NCBI RefSeq assembly: GCF_019112545.1
Contig: NW_025064895.1
Location: forward strand, 1,064,265 to 1,128,264
Length of the DNA: 64,000 nt
Direction: 5' to 3'
DNA from: Guyanagaster necrorhizus
Taxonomy: Eukaryota > Basidiomycota > Agaricomycetes > Agaricales > Physalacriaceae
Shown: positions 38,043 to 50,102 of the stretch, in pieces
Position numbering within the stretch: the first letter of the stretch is position 1
Layout of the letters: each line of letters begins with the position of its first letter
The notes under the pieces: model-generated
What the model saw: only the letters and a program-made list of their open reading frames with translations
What the model was told of the DNA's origin: nothing
The model's database searches: none
Made by a program: the position numbers and the translations under genes

Positions 38043-40266
38043 TCATTGGATATAACCATCACAAACGTTTGTATCATTCAATTTGGACGGATCACGTGTG
38101 AGGAAGCCCAGTTTAACGCCTTCCAGGTATGACCTAGAGCATATGAGATCAGCATGCAGTTTGATCATGGAAGACACATTCGCACTGACCATTGTCTGGC
38201 GAGATCACCGGCCAGAGTTGATATCTCTACCTTGAAGTTCCAGAACTGAACGAGACGGAAAGCCATTACACATGGGAAGTGATATAAGGTGGGCTGAAAC
38301 TCACGATCCAACCAGCGCCTTTGGTGTAGGCCAGCTTCTGAGCATCCGCCCACTTGTAGAGGAATTCGTCTGTAGCATTGAATTGCGTTGATAAGCCCCA
38401 TTCTGGAAGTAAGGTCAATCAAAGGAAAGATTGTTGAACACATGTTGCGAACCTCCGAATACAAGCGGGCTGTTGCCTAATGCGGCATCAGCTTGTACGC
38501 GTTGAAGGTCTGCTCCATGGTTAAACAAATATTCATGGATCTTCTCATCACGTCAACTTACTGCAAATACTCTCCAGGTACGCCTGTTCATTTGGGTCTG
38601 CGACACCCTATAATATATTCTCTACAATCATGCAAGGATCGCAAAATGATCAAAGATCACCCACCCCGAACCTAAAGGATCCTATGAGGACAACGGAAAA
38701 TCACGGAACGGTCAACTCACGAATAGTATAGATGGTTGTCATAGATTTGAGGTCCTATTTGTGCGTCACTTGGGTTGGGGGGGTTGTCGTATTGCCAGTT
38801 GATGTCCATGAAACTAATAAGCTATTTGAGAACCATTGTTGTATCAATACGTAAGAGATATACCTTGTGTACAAGGGCTCACGACTGGAGTGGGGACTAA
38901 ACCGTGTCATGCTGTCCAATGCGAGTTCCGTAATAACCTCGACGAGGATCGGCACTGCTTCCAGGAGGGCGGACTGAACTTCGGGAGTAAAATTTGGCAA
39001 AGATTCTTCCAAAGCTACTGTGAAGTTCGTCGTATCCGTAGGGGCTATCTTCGTCCCAGACCAAGGAACATCGATGCCTAAAGTAAGTTCGACTGCTCGC
39101 ACTACCTGAACGAAATTTTTCTGGACTATTCATAGTGGTTTTAGTACGGAAAATACAAGAGATGCTAAGAACGCACAATCGCCATATCCTGGAGTCTGAG
39201 TAGCATTCATGATGGGTTCATTCACGGCTTCGATGGCAACAACACTGCCGAAGTCGGGATCAAGGTGGGAAAGCGCGGTCATAACAGCAGTCCAAACAAG
39301 GGCACGACGATAATTATAATCAGTCTTGTAAAGATTGCTCAGTATCTGGCGCATCTCTTAGAAATGACGTAACTTACGTAGAACTCAACGTCGGATGTAC
39401 ACCTAAATTAAATAATGTTTAGGAGTATATAATTCATTCAGGCGACAAACCTTCCGGTAAACATTTGATTCGGAGTCTGAACGCCCGGAAGGGCGTGATG
39501 GTCAAGAATTGCGATGATACCAGAATCCTTCAGCTGCCTCAATCCTCGTTTCTACACATACTTGGTCAGGCAATCCCCAACGAGAGTCTGGGGAACGCAC
39601 AAGCTGGTGTATACCTCCTCGCGGATAGAACTCGGTCTTCCGGTCGACAAGAGCTTCAACGATCCAATAGCCCAACTGATCGGTACAGTTAACATACGAT
39701 CATCCGCATAGAGAAGTTGACTCACCGGAATACGAACGGTATTTATGCCTACTTCCATGAGGTCATGGACATCGTCTTCGTTGAACCACGAAGACCTATC
39801 ATGGAAAAGGTCAATACCGGCCCAGATAAAAGCATATTGTCTGTTACCAATGCATGTTGAATATTCCATCTACTGTGTCAGGGTATGCACGAGCAAATGC
39901 GCTGGTGTTGAGATACATGAGGCCCACTAGGGAATGAATGAGGGAGAAAAGATAGTACAATTCTGTCGCGATACACTGGGAGCAATCACTGCATTGTTGA
40001 CCGCCCATACGGATCCACTCTATGGATTGAGATCAGTGTGGTTGTAATCAGTCAATGCAAAAACGAAGATACCTGCTGGTAACATCCAAGACTCGAGAAC
40101 AAGCCTACGAAGGGATGACATGGGATGACGCGTAAATAAACATTGATAGGGCGCACCAGGACCCTAGATTCACACCGTATATTTTGCTGGGCAAGCGAGC
40201 ATGCACAGAAATAGAGAGAAAGGAAAAGAGTGACACGTAGAAGATGTAGTACATGGGGAGGTACAT
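38043..40266 (-). CDS. Secreted GH5 exo-beta-1,3-glucanase-like enzyme
   Basis: Seventeen exons give 455 residues: 40157-40266, 40073-40104, 39959-40019, 39848-39901, 39726-39795, 39601-39675, 39451-39551, 39378-39402, 39177-39324, 38864-39125, 38721-38813, 38665-38671, 38562-38607, 38453-38491, 38305-38402, 38190-38245 and 38043-38133. A signal peptide (about 23 residues) is followed by the glucanase N-terminus YGVNLGSWLVLESWMLPAEW, then ILDHHALPGVQ, the acid/base Glu212 in EAVNEP, and the nucleophile Glu375 in FGEWGLSTQFN. WNFKVE near the end is typical of the family. It should split beta-1,3-glucan from the non-reducing end, in wall remodelling or substrate breakdown. Exon 12 is only 7 bases. 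The gene sits between inverted pairs of lipase genes. Confidence 0.9.
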
Positions 40267-41035
40267 TGAATGACAGGTCAAGCCTAGGAGTCGGCTTTTT
40301 AAAGGCCACAGATCGCTCCTATATTCAAGCTCCCTCATGTGTCTATTTCGCGTCATGACAGGCTTCTCTTACCTTTGAGCGTTCTTCATTTGGCCCGTCA
40401 GGCGAAAATAAGTGGAAGTAAATCAGAGCTTCCCGAACCGAGCAGCGCGAAGCCTAAACCAGCGCGCGCTCGTACAACATATGTGGGGAAAATGCGGGAG
40501 CTTGATGCGCCTCGAGTGGTAAGCAGAGCGATCATTGCATCGATATCGACCAGAGAAACGAATTCTCTATCTGAATGGTAGCTCCAAAAAAAAAAAAAAA
40601 GAGCTTTCTCCCGCCTTCCCGATAGAGCCATTCAGCTGAAGAAACCGCTTGAGAGAAGCTCAGAAAAGGAGCCACAATAATTCGGTTCAATGAGGCTTTT
40701 ACTGGTCGAGTCAGAGCACAAGAGACATAAAAAGTTAGAGATTCAACGATAACGCGCCGTACGCGCATTCTCTTGTAAAAGTGACGCATCACACAGAGGA
40801 AACAGTCCAAAAACAGGTCCTGCAATAGTGTGGTTGAGGAGGAAAGGATATTTCACGCTCCGATTCGACCGTGATCGCGTGATCATCAGTTGTTCCTTGC
40901 CAGTTTCCACATGGCTCACGACTCTCGTCCTCTTCAAAGGAAAAACTCTGAAGAAGAACCGAGTTCCATTGTTCGCAGAAGAGCAAGCTTTTCTGGAGAA
41001 CCGGAGTGGATAGGCATCTTCACACAGAGGACCCA

Positions 41036-41383
41036 GCGCCAGGCCTCCCAATCCTTCTCAGGCTGGCTACCCCACAAGCGCTTCCTCAGTCCTGCAATTG
41101 AACAATGTCCCGGAATGATGGCAAGTAGAGATCTCAAGAAAATCTATACCCACATTCACAACGTCCTACTCTTCGCGGTTTTCTTAAATAACATTTTGTG
41201 CTGAATACGAACCAAGACTCAATGTGTAAATTGCTTTCGGCTATATTATTATCGAAGCATAGATTAATACTCCTGGCGCGTGTCTATCAACGTGACTAGC
41301 ATCTGGGTAGCTCTTATAAATTTGGGAGATGTTTTCCCATTCTTTTCTTTCCTGGGAGACTTCTCGTCATGGTCCGTTTGTTG
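41036..41383 (+). repeat. Duplicated segment, copy 1 (promoter and start of lipase C)
   Basis: This stretch, from GCGCCAGGCCTCC to the first five codons of lipase C, occurs again at 44,621-44,975 in the same orientation with only scattered substitutions and small indels. It includes the TATA box and leader of copy C. The gene context makes this the donor. Confidence 0.9.
41315..41320 (+). promoter_or_regulatory. TATA box of lipase C
   Basis: TATAAA lies 49 bases upstream of the lipase C ATG within CTCTTATAAATTTG. The same element is preserved in the duplicated segment (44,907-44,912). Confidence 0.6.
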
Positions 41384-42701
41384 ATCTGTTTGGCTGTCCT
41401 TTTTCTCTTTGACTTACTGGTGTCTGCTTCACCGCTGCAACCATCTGTCCTTGATCGGCGCCAGTTGATGACGACGCTGACCTCTGCGCAAGTCTCCGCT
41501 TTCAAGCCCTACAGTTACTATGCCAGTGCAGGATACTGCGAGCCATCAACGACGTTGACTTGGACCTGCGGTAGGCAATACCTACCTCGTACGTCACTTT
41601 TACTGACTAGTCTATGTAGTCCCTTGCCAGGCCAACCCAGTCTTCAAACCCCTTGGATCGGGGGGTGACGGCGGCGACGTACAGTTCTGGTACGTGGGTT
41701 ATGATCCCAGTCTTGACACCATCATTGTGGGCCACCAGGGAACCGATAGTTCGAAGATGTCAGTCTTTCCATCCACTTATTCCGCAACCCATTTATGTAT
41801 TCTTTTCACAGTCTGCCTATTATTACGGATCTCGACTTCTTTCTCACGGACCTCGACAGCAGCTTGTTTCCTGGCATAGACTCAACCGTACAGGTTCACA
41901 GTGGCTTCAAAGAGTCGCAGGCTGAGTACGTTTTGCAGTTTGGTTGATTCAACTCTTCGACCAATCATAATTGTCCAGCACGGCTACGGAAGTCCTTTCC
42001 TTGGTGAAAACTGCCATGTCGAAGTATTCAACAACCTCTGTCGCCGTTGTCGGACACTCCCTTGGAGGAGCTATTGCTCTTCTAGATGGTGTCTATCTGG
42101 ACTTGCAGCTCCCTATGGCGTCTGTGTCCGTAATCAGCTATGGCATGCCCAGAGTAAGCGGTGCCTCGTTACTTGTACCTTAGCACACGTTCAACTCGTT
42201 GCTCAGGTCGGAAACCAAGCTTTCGCGGATTACGTTGACGCGCATGTGAACGTGTCCCATGTGAACAACAAGTACGCTATTTCCACTGCATTCCCGATTC
42301 CAGAGTGGCTTTCTCAAAGAGTTCCAGGAGAGACCCAGTGCCTATCCTTCCAGGTACAAAACGAAATGATAACCCTTCGACCGCTTCATGTCCTGATGAA
42401 TATATTCTATCCAGGGAGATTCCTGGGATTTCATCATTGCTCTGGCGAGAAGCACATCACCGACTCCAATGCATGGGTCGCCTGTCCAGGTACAGGTTCC
42501 TACAACATACTTTTCGACAATCATAATGATTCTCTGCAGGCCAGGACAACGAAGACCGTCTATGCACCGTCGGAGAAGTCAGTAACATTCTGGTGGGTGA
42601 TGCATTGGATCACGATGGTATGTCTTTCTCTTCATCATCCGGAGTGCTCTTGGTATATACGGCCGTTAGGTCCTTATGATGGAGTAACAATGGTATGTTG
42701 A
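41369..42701 (+). CDS. Secreted class-3 lipase, copy C
   Basis: Nine exons give 301 residues: 41369-41570, 41620-41758, 41812-41925, 41979-42153, 42207-42271, 42328-42353, 42415-42489, 42540-42617 and 42670-42701. A signal peptide (about 20 residues, ending near SAS) precedes a dibasic DRRQ site. The body has VGHQGTD, HSGF, Ser179 in GHSLGG, Asp234 in RDPVPILPG and His290 in LDHDGPYDG, so the catalytic triad is complete. Exons 2 and 4 each correspond to two exons in copy B, so two introns were gained or lost between the copies. An extracellular lipase or esterase role is inferred from the fold and signal peptide. This copy donated its promoter region to copy D. Confidence 0.88.
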
Positions 42702-43602
42702 TACTCACAATCTACGGTGGCTCTGTTGGAGAGAGGCATTTCGGAGAGCCGAGCTGAGATGTAGTCCAATGTAGCCGGATATATCTCCCAAAAGAGGTAG
42801 CTATTCATGTTCTCATCATTCCAGGAATGGTGTATAGAACTTGGCTTCGTAACGAAATAAAGCGGGTAAATTAAAATAGCTTGAAGTCTCTGAATCGTGG
42901 TGGGTCTCATGCGATAGTCGCCTTGTTTATATGAATGGTCTAAGTACTCCCCGTTGCAGAGCACTTGAAGAAACCGTATCCGTAGCCCGCTATCACCGAG
43001 ATATCATAATTAATGATATATCTTCACAAGTCGACCTGGGAGAAACTAGCCACTGTGATCCAATTTCCTTACTTCCTTTCAAATCGACGGTCAGAGTGGC
43101 ACATAACACCGAGTAAACAGTCCAAAAAGCGGACAATCCGAGCTGAAGCTATGATTTGTGGCTCCGAAGCACATGTTGATGAATCATCCACTGATGTAGG
43201 CCTCGCAGATATTGTATCGACTAATTTCCTCCGATTCTTCCTTCTCCTGCAATACCAGGCAGGAAGAACTGAGAAGAAGGGCCCTTGTCCCATTATTTAA
43301 TCGGCATCACAAAAACGTCTCTGTTGACCCGAACTCCACTGCGTCCGTCCTTCCCGAATCCTGGCAGGGATCTGCAAAACACTTCTTTCTGGCCCTTCAC
43401 ACGAGAGCTCTCCGCAAAAATGATGGCTCCTGTTATGGCGTAGGAAATTCTTTTCTTAGGATCATGGCCACTCTTCATTCTTCCCATCTCTTCGTCGAAT
43501 CTGACGTCCTGTATTGAGGACCCAATGTGCTAATATCGAAGACATCAAACTACTTGCGCAGCTTTCTATCGCCGGAGCTGCTTGGCCGATATTTACAACA
43601 CG
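42702..43602. other. Spacer between lipase copies C and D
   Basis: About 900 bases with only short frames on both strands and no motif I recognise. It should contain the 3' tail of copy C and whatever is left of the copy D promoter. Confidence 0.4.
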
Positions 43603-45165
43603 ATGTTATCCTCCGTTGGAGGCGTCCCACTATAGTTCCTTCTTTGAGTCGCTGGGTTGTTCTTTCTCTTGCCTCTTTTGTTTCTGCTTCACCGCTCGAG
43701 GCATCTATTATTCATTGGCGCCAGTCGGTAACATACCTCACGCCTGAACAGGTTGCCGCTTACAAGGCTCTAGGGATGCGCACCGTATCCGTACCGTCAG
43801 CGGTTTGGGAATCATTTTTTACGGCCATATTTGTATGGGTATTGTACGGGTAGGCGAAATTTGCACGGATACCTATTACTTTGGTATGTAATGAGTCAAA
43901 CGTGATATGTGTCACTTTAACCATAAAGCTTACCTGCCCTAGGTCACCATCCTGTCATACGATGCCCATATACAGGATGCAGTCAAAACCCGTACTGTAC
44001 CATCGAGGCCCCTTTCTCATATGGTATACGACCGCCATCGACGAACATTGAACTGGACCTGCAGCATCTCCTTAATGTATCTATGGCACTGATCGGTCTT
44101 TAGCGATGCCAACCCTGACTTCAAACCCATTGTGTCGGGAGGCAACGGGATTCGGTACAGTTCTGGTATGTCGGGTACGATCCAAGTCTCGACGCCGTTG
44201 TTGTAGGCCACCAAGAAACTTATTGTACGAAACTGTCAGTCTTCCAATCTACTTACATGTTCCGCTGTCCAGTGACTTATTCTTCGTCGCAGCCTAATTA
44301 TTCTTACCGATATCAACATAATTCTATTGAACCTCAACGACAGCTTGTTCCCCGGAGTCGGCTTAGACGTAAAGGTCCACAGCGGCTTCAAAGAATCACT
44401 GGAAGAGTACGTCATTCCAACTTGGTTCGACCAGTTTTTTTTTTTGCTCAAGATGTATAGCACGGCCGAGAATGTTCTTTCATACGTGAGAATTGTCATG
44501 TCGACGTACTCCACAAACACTGTCACTGTCGTCGGACATTCTCTCGGAGCGCTATCGCTTCTTGATGATGTTTTTCTCAACTTGCAACTTCCCTCAGTAT
44601 CTGTATCGGTGATCAGCTACGCGCCAGGCCTCCTAATCCTTCTCAGGCTGGCCACCCCACAAGCGCTTCCTCAGTCCTGCAATTGAACGTTATGTCCCGG
44701 AACGATGGGAAGTAGAGATCTCCGGAAATCTATACTATCTTAGAGCTTCACAACGTCCTACTCTTCGCGGTTTTCTTAAATGTCATTTTGTGCTGAATAC
44801 GAACCAAGACTCAATGTGTAAATTGCTTTCGGCTATATTATTATCGAAGCATGGATTGATACTCCTGGCGCGTGTCTATCAACGTGACTAGCATCTGGTT
44901 AGCTCTTATAAATTTGTGAGATGTTTTCCCATCCTTTTCTTCCCTCGGAGACTTCTCGTCATGGTCCGTTTGTTGGCTGTTATGATCTTTGACAGCACAA
45001 TGATGTCCTGTAGGTCAGGACAACCCGGATGATCAATGCACTGTTGGAGAAGTCGTTAACTTCCTCGAAGGTAATCTTGCGGATCACGTCGGTATGCCCT
45101 CTCTCTGCCTTCGTTATTCTCTATCCCTTCAGCTTACTTGTTCATCAGGCCCTTACGACGGGTAA
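43603..45165 (+). pseudogene. Class-3 lipase copy D, chimeric pseudogene
   Basis: Lipase pieces appear in the correct order: SLASFVSASPLEA and TYLTPEQVAAYKA (exon 1), a PSTNIELDLQ remnant near 44,040, NPDFKP, QFWYVGYDPSLDAVVVGHQ, DSLFPGV, HSGFKES, VVGHSLGALSLLDDVF and SVSVISY. Exon 1 is broken by about 255 bases of foreign sequence (43,775-44,030). At 44,621 the lipase stops abruptly and 355 bases of copy C upstream sequence plus its start codon follow. Lipase sequence resumes at about 45,015 with GQDNPDDQCTVGEVVNFLEG, ADHV and GPYDG. The exons carrying GMPRV, the catalytic Asp and the HHCSGE part are gone, so no active enzyme can be made. Confidence 0.8.
44621..44975 (+). repeat. Duplicated segment, copy 2, inside lipase D
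   Basis: It is near-identical to 41,036-41,383 and in the same orientation. It replaces the middle of lipase D and brings a TATA box, leader and the start codon of copy C into the pseudogene. The left junction falls directly after SVSVISY of lipase D. Confidence 0.9.
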
Positions 45166-45432
45166 TCATAGGATGCTGATAACTGTCATCAATATCGTTT
45201 TTCATTTCGTTGGAACTTTTCTAATTTCATGCCCGATTTTTGCCCGCATCAACCTCCTAATTTCTCACACTCTGGAAGACCTCAAGTTCGACAGGCACTG
45301 TGCCTCACCCAGGACGCTGAATAAGGGGCACTTCAATAAGAGCGAGCATTATCTAGGATTATATAGACAATAAATCATCCTTAAACATACTTTTATCCGT
45401 TCAAACACACCGAGAGCCTCACTCAGGTATGT

Positions 45433-48400
45433 TCAGAGGCTAACGTCCATTCCGGAATGAGCGATGGCATCATCAGCCTCCTGGTCGTCCTCGTCCTCCG
45501 TATCCTTTAAACTCTGTACCACCGCCGGGAGATAATGTTTCAACTTCCACATATTTCCAATCGTCAGGCTCGCGTGGTCGAACGCGTGAACCACGACGCC
45601 TTCCTGCTGCTTGGCACCTGAAGATGGTAACTTCGGATATCTCGCCGAGAAGTGAGTAAGAAGGATATTTTCAGCTCGCATCCTACATTGGTTGGTTAGG
45701 AGTAGAACGCGGTATGCCGACAGATTGCCTACCGTTTGCCAATACCGACGGCTTGACTGTGAGTACTATGCGCTTTCGCACTGGCGAGCTCTTCTTGGTC
45801 GTCTGCCATTGTGGCTTCATGGATAAGTAATGTGGCGCCTTGTCCTGCATAGACGAGAGCGTCCGCTGGGGTAGTGTCGGCGGAGAAGCTGAAAGTTCCG
45901 TCATAAGGGACAGTCGATACATCAAAATCCGGTTTCTTACACTATGCTCCAACCATCCAGACTTTTGATGTCAAGACCATAGCACGTCGTTCGGTGACGA
46001 ACATCTACGGTTCGGAAAGACTTCAAGTTCAACGCGGCACAAAGATCCTTCGCATGCCGCTGAGACCTAAATGGAAAACTGCATTAGGAGAGTCTTAGAG
46101 AAGATCATTACTGTACTTCGTACTCATCGATGTCTGTCCAGGGTTCGCGTCCTCCCAATGTCCATCGGCCAGAATCGGGATACGTCGTTGTGCCTCTCCA
46201 ATGCAAAGCTTCACTCATCACCCCGATCACCCCGTTACCTGAAGGATGGTCGAAGCCCAAATTTTGAACGTCCGATACCTCTCTTAGTGAGAGGTGTACG
46301 GATCGAATAGAAACGAGATAAAGCGGGGACGTCGGTGGAGGATCGAGCTGGACAAATATTTAACAGGAATCAAGCATAGCATGTACAGAAAAAAGCATAC
46401 CGTCAATCGCTCTCTTAGTATCGCAGAGAGCCCCATGTGATGATCGCCGTGAATATGACTCGCAAAGATGCATTTGGTGTTTCGGAGTACCTCCCAAACA
46501 TTATTGGATGCAGCCTGATCCATACCGAACAGCCGAACAAGTTGTCCCCAGGTCCCCTCTCCCGCGTCTAAGATAATATTACCGAAGCCAGGTATCGTAA
46601 TCAGAGTCGATGACACTACCAGAGGTCGAATCTGTCAGAGTTCAAATCGACGTCGCTGAAAGGAATAAGACAGACCATTTCTATACTTGCTGGGTACTGC
46701 GCTACCGGTACCCAACGGATGAACACCGATGTCAGCTCCTTTGCATGTAGTTCTGTTTTCATCCGATTCGATGGCTTTGACGGCGGCTTGTGCTTCTGCA
46801 TACTTATCTTTGGTGATTGGAGGAAGGGCGATAAGTGTGGGTGAAGCTACGGCGGGGTGGAAAAGGTCCAGGTCCTGAACAGTATCCTCCTGGATAAGCT
46901 CCGTCGGTGGCCGTAGATGAATCGTAGTGCTCGATGACATCAAATGGCAGCGTTCAGGCATATTGGGAATCGCTGAAAATGATAGTTTAGGACAATGAGA
47001 ACTCTTAAGTAGTATTGATACGAACCTTTGATGTCTTTGGCCGGTTGCAGAGAAAATTTGGGAACAGCAAATATCTCGGGGTCAAGGCTTTGCAGGCGGA
47101 GCTGCTGAAATGCAGCACTGGTGAAAGTTACGGGGTCGGGGCAATGCTCGCGCGAGGATATGACGTGCTGAAAAGATTACATTGTCAGCTAATATATAAC
47201 TACAAAAAATTAGACATTTCCGTACATGACAGTCAGGATCAAATGCATTCATGAAAGCAGTGTACCTCTCGTCTTCGAGAACACCTTTACCGCAGATGTG
47301 GAACACGGTACGTATCTTGTAATCGGCCATGTCTTCAGTACTATGAGATCGAAACTTGGCGTAGAAGGGCGAATCGGTAAACGACGCTATCAGTGAAGGG
47401 ATGTGTGAGACAGACGGGATGTCGAGGATGATGACCACTTGAGGAACTTCGGAGGGTCCGACGATGTCCTCTGGTTTCACAGTCCGCTCCATCACAGTAT
47501 CGCCCTCCTTCACGTTGAAAGTTATCGTTTGTCCCTTGGTCAGTCTACTCCGGAGCGGCCCAGAAGGAATTTTCAGCATCTCAGCCTTTTCCGCGTCGAA
47601 CTTGCCACGAACGCGCGGGCCGGCGATAATGTATGACAAGGTTGGTGTCAGCGAAGGATCGGAATCACGACGAGGATGTGGGGAAACAAACTTTGGCAGC
47701 TGCTTGTAAAAGCCCGGAGGAGCTCTTCGGCGGCGACGGTACTCGTCTTTCTGCGGCAGCGATGAGATTACCGCGATTGAGAGGGGAGTTGAGTCTCACA
47801 TAGCCAGAAGTTTCTTCGGCGGCCTCCTGAGAAGGATGCTGCCTTTTCGCAGGCTTTTCTGGCTCAGGAAACATGGTTTGAACAAGCAGCCGTCTCCAGT
47901 CGTCAGCAGCCTCGCCCTCCAGATTCTCGGGGGATTGTGTCGCCTCTAAACCCTCGCTCTGGCGCTTTCGCTTCAATATCTTTGGCGTAACAGTCTCCAT
48001 AACGAACCCCGTGTGCTGTGACATCGGTGCATCGGTGGTTGGGAAAACTGGAATGCTGTAGACAGTGATATTGTCGTCCTTGAAAGTCGGCGTAGGTTTT
48101 GCTGACATTTGGGTCATCAAAGGGACTTCAATAGGCTCAACCGTCATGGTGTCTCTGGGTAGAGCGATTAATATAGATCTCCGTAGAAATATACTGTTCA
48201 ACGTACCTGTAAGTGTACAGACGCATGGCAGCCATTAGATGCAAAAGACCTGGTGGACCAAAAACATTTATCCTGTTAATCGTCGCATCCGCAAAGGTCA
48301 TGAGGAGACCTAAAGAACGTTAGATGAGTCAAATTCAAACCTGAAAACTTACCGGGCAAGCCGCCTATGCGCTGCGAACTGACATCGGTAAAGAAAACAC

Positions 48401-48554
48401 CTCTCGTCTTTCTCCAATTCCTTTTACTCTGCAAAAATGCACGCCCACTGTTTTCGCCAGCATTGAACAAATACTTAGCCCTGTCGAAGGTGATTATAAT
48501 GGCAGGCTCCGTGTCTGAGGTTACGGTGGTAAGGACAGAAGTCGACCAGTTCAT
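45433..48554 (-). CDS. TRZ1: tRNase Z, long form (ELAC2/Trz1)
   Basis: This endonuclease removes 3' trailers from tRNA precursors. From ATG 48554, eleven exons give 868 residues: 48353-48554, 48207-48309, 47800-48154, 47226-47750, 47026-47167, 46676-46972, 46401-46615, 46112-46347, 45941-46066, 45733-45888 and 45433-45682. The N-terminal half is the degenerate beta-lactamase domain of the long form (FLQSKRNWRKTRGVFFTDVS, IINRINVFGPPG-like region, KDEYRRRRRAPPGFYKQLPKF). The C-terminal half is catalytic: PLGTGSAVPSKYRNVSSTL, the zinc motif HIHGDH (about 596), FSADTTP and ILLTHFSARYP. The tail is acidic. The frame stays open upstream of the ATG as an Arg/Leu-rich stretch to about 48,700 but has no ATG there. 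All motifs look intact. Confidence 0.92.
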
Positions 48555-50102
48555 ATTGGCTGTGACTGGGTTGGTGGCCAAGGACGAAAATGGGCGGCGA
48601 AGGAGAGGGAGGACGAGCGGAAAGGAAAGTAGACGTGCCAGCTTTTTATCGTCGTGGCTGGCAATGACATTGACCTTCGAATTTCGGAGGAGGAGCACCC
48701 ATACGACTAGACTCCGGCCGCTTCCGGCTGTTGTAGAATTTCAATTTCCGACGGTCTGGATTCCTCCCGCACAATAATGCCGGGATTCGGCATGTTGTCG
48801 GCGACAGCTCCGTGTATGAATTCCGTTCACGTAGCCTTTCTTCACCAGCTGACGTCGAGGAAATGATTTTGGAAGCACTTGACCCTGCGCCGATCATTTG
48901 AGAAGACCAGTCATTCAATGCAAAAGATACATTTAGCTGCTACGGACGTGACAGGGAAGAGCTAGGGGGAGAAGAATGTATTGTCCCTAAGCGGAAGTCG
49001 AAATGCCAGGGAGATTGGGAAATGTATACCTTCATTTATTTTCACAGTATGTACATAGGAGGAAAGGTCAAAGGACCCACGCGAACGACAAGCGTCTTTG
49101 ATGATGACTTGTTCGTTCAGCGGCTAGTGAGCATTTCTGTCCTGGGTCACATTCGAAGAGACGCCGTAGCCATCGGCACTACCAACAGCTCGCAGAGGGA
49201 AAGACCAGCTCGTAGTGAGAGGTTATGTAGTCGAGACGCGAGTCCGAATGCTCCAAATTGCTCCCCATGTCCCGATCTTTAGCGTGTTCTGCAAAGAAAG
49301 GCATTGCAGAACGATGTAAAGAGGATTGCCATCCAAGTCAGCGCCATAGCAAATTGTGCCATAGCTAGGGCATTGAGCGTAAGCTACAAAAGCCCCATGT
49401 CCTCAAGCTAATTCTTTATTCTAATCTTTACGCAGTGGTAATATGTCATGTCATAAATAAGATAATGCTAATGTTGTTGAATACGGATCAGTACGCGAAG
49501 AGCAGAAATGTTGACTTATATTAATATATTCCTCGCCAAAGTATAGATGTCATATAGCAGACCCTTCGAGCTGTCCTGCTGCGGAGGATCGCTGTGACGC
49601 GGGAAAATGCGAGATTTGGGAGATTGTGGAGAGAGGACAATGGATCCAAATATTCGTCCACAGCAACTGTCAGTTATTGTATGCCATTTGAAATCAAAGG
49701 TACGCAGCCCTCGTCAAGTCCTACTGGCAGTGTGCCAGTGTTGGATATTGATCGGCCTACGGGATTTGCCGGGGAAAGCGTCTGAATTTTTCATGCACCC
49801 ATACACCTTATCCTCGTCCGCACACGGCACCAGCCTTTCTTTAGTAAATATTACAGGCATTGTTTCAGACTACGGGATGAGAAGGGGATATAACTTACGT
49901 GGATATAAAAGATATCAAGGATAACAATGGATAACAAAATCAGAGCAGAACACATCTACATAATCCGAAAAATAATGATAAAGATCGAGAACCCGAAAAG
50001 CTGAGGTCATCATCAATACATAGTGAATGAAGAGCCTGGAGAGACGGACATACATTTTTAAGAATCATAACCGGAGGCAGAAGAATCCATCACAGCTTTT
50101 AC
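48555..50102. other. Intergenic region
   Basis: About 1.5 kb between the tRNase Z start and the orphan gene's 3' end. The first 150 bases continue the tRNase Z frame without an ATG. Other frames (49,022-49,282 and 49,594-49,924, plus) have no recognisable motif. Confidence 0.4.

Noticed and set aside
40586..40600. A15 run as a possible retrotransposon or processed-gene tail
   Set aside because: No coding remnant, target duplication or element end lies next to it. It is flanked by a short AGCTC/GAGCT pair only.
47641..47750. Frameshift in tRNase Z near QAAAK
   Set aside because: A 49-base intron (47,751-47,799) from GTGAGA to GCAG restores the frame and the expected APPGFYKQLPKF sequence, so no lesion is needed.
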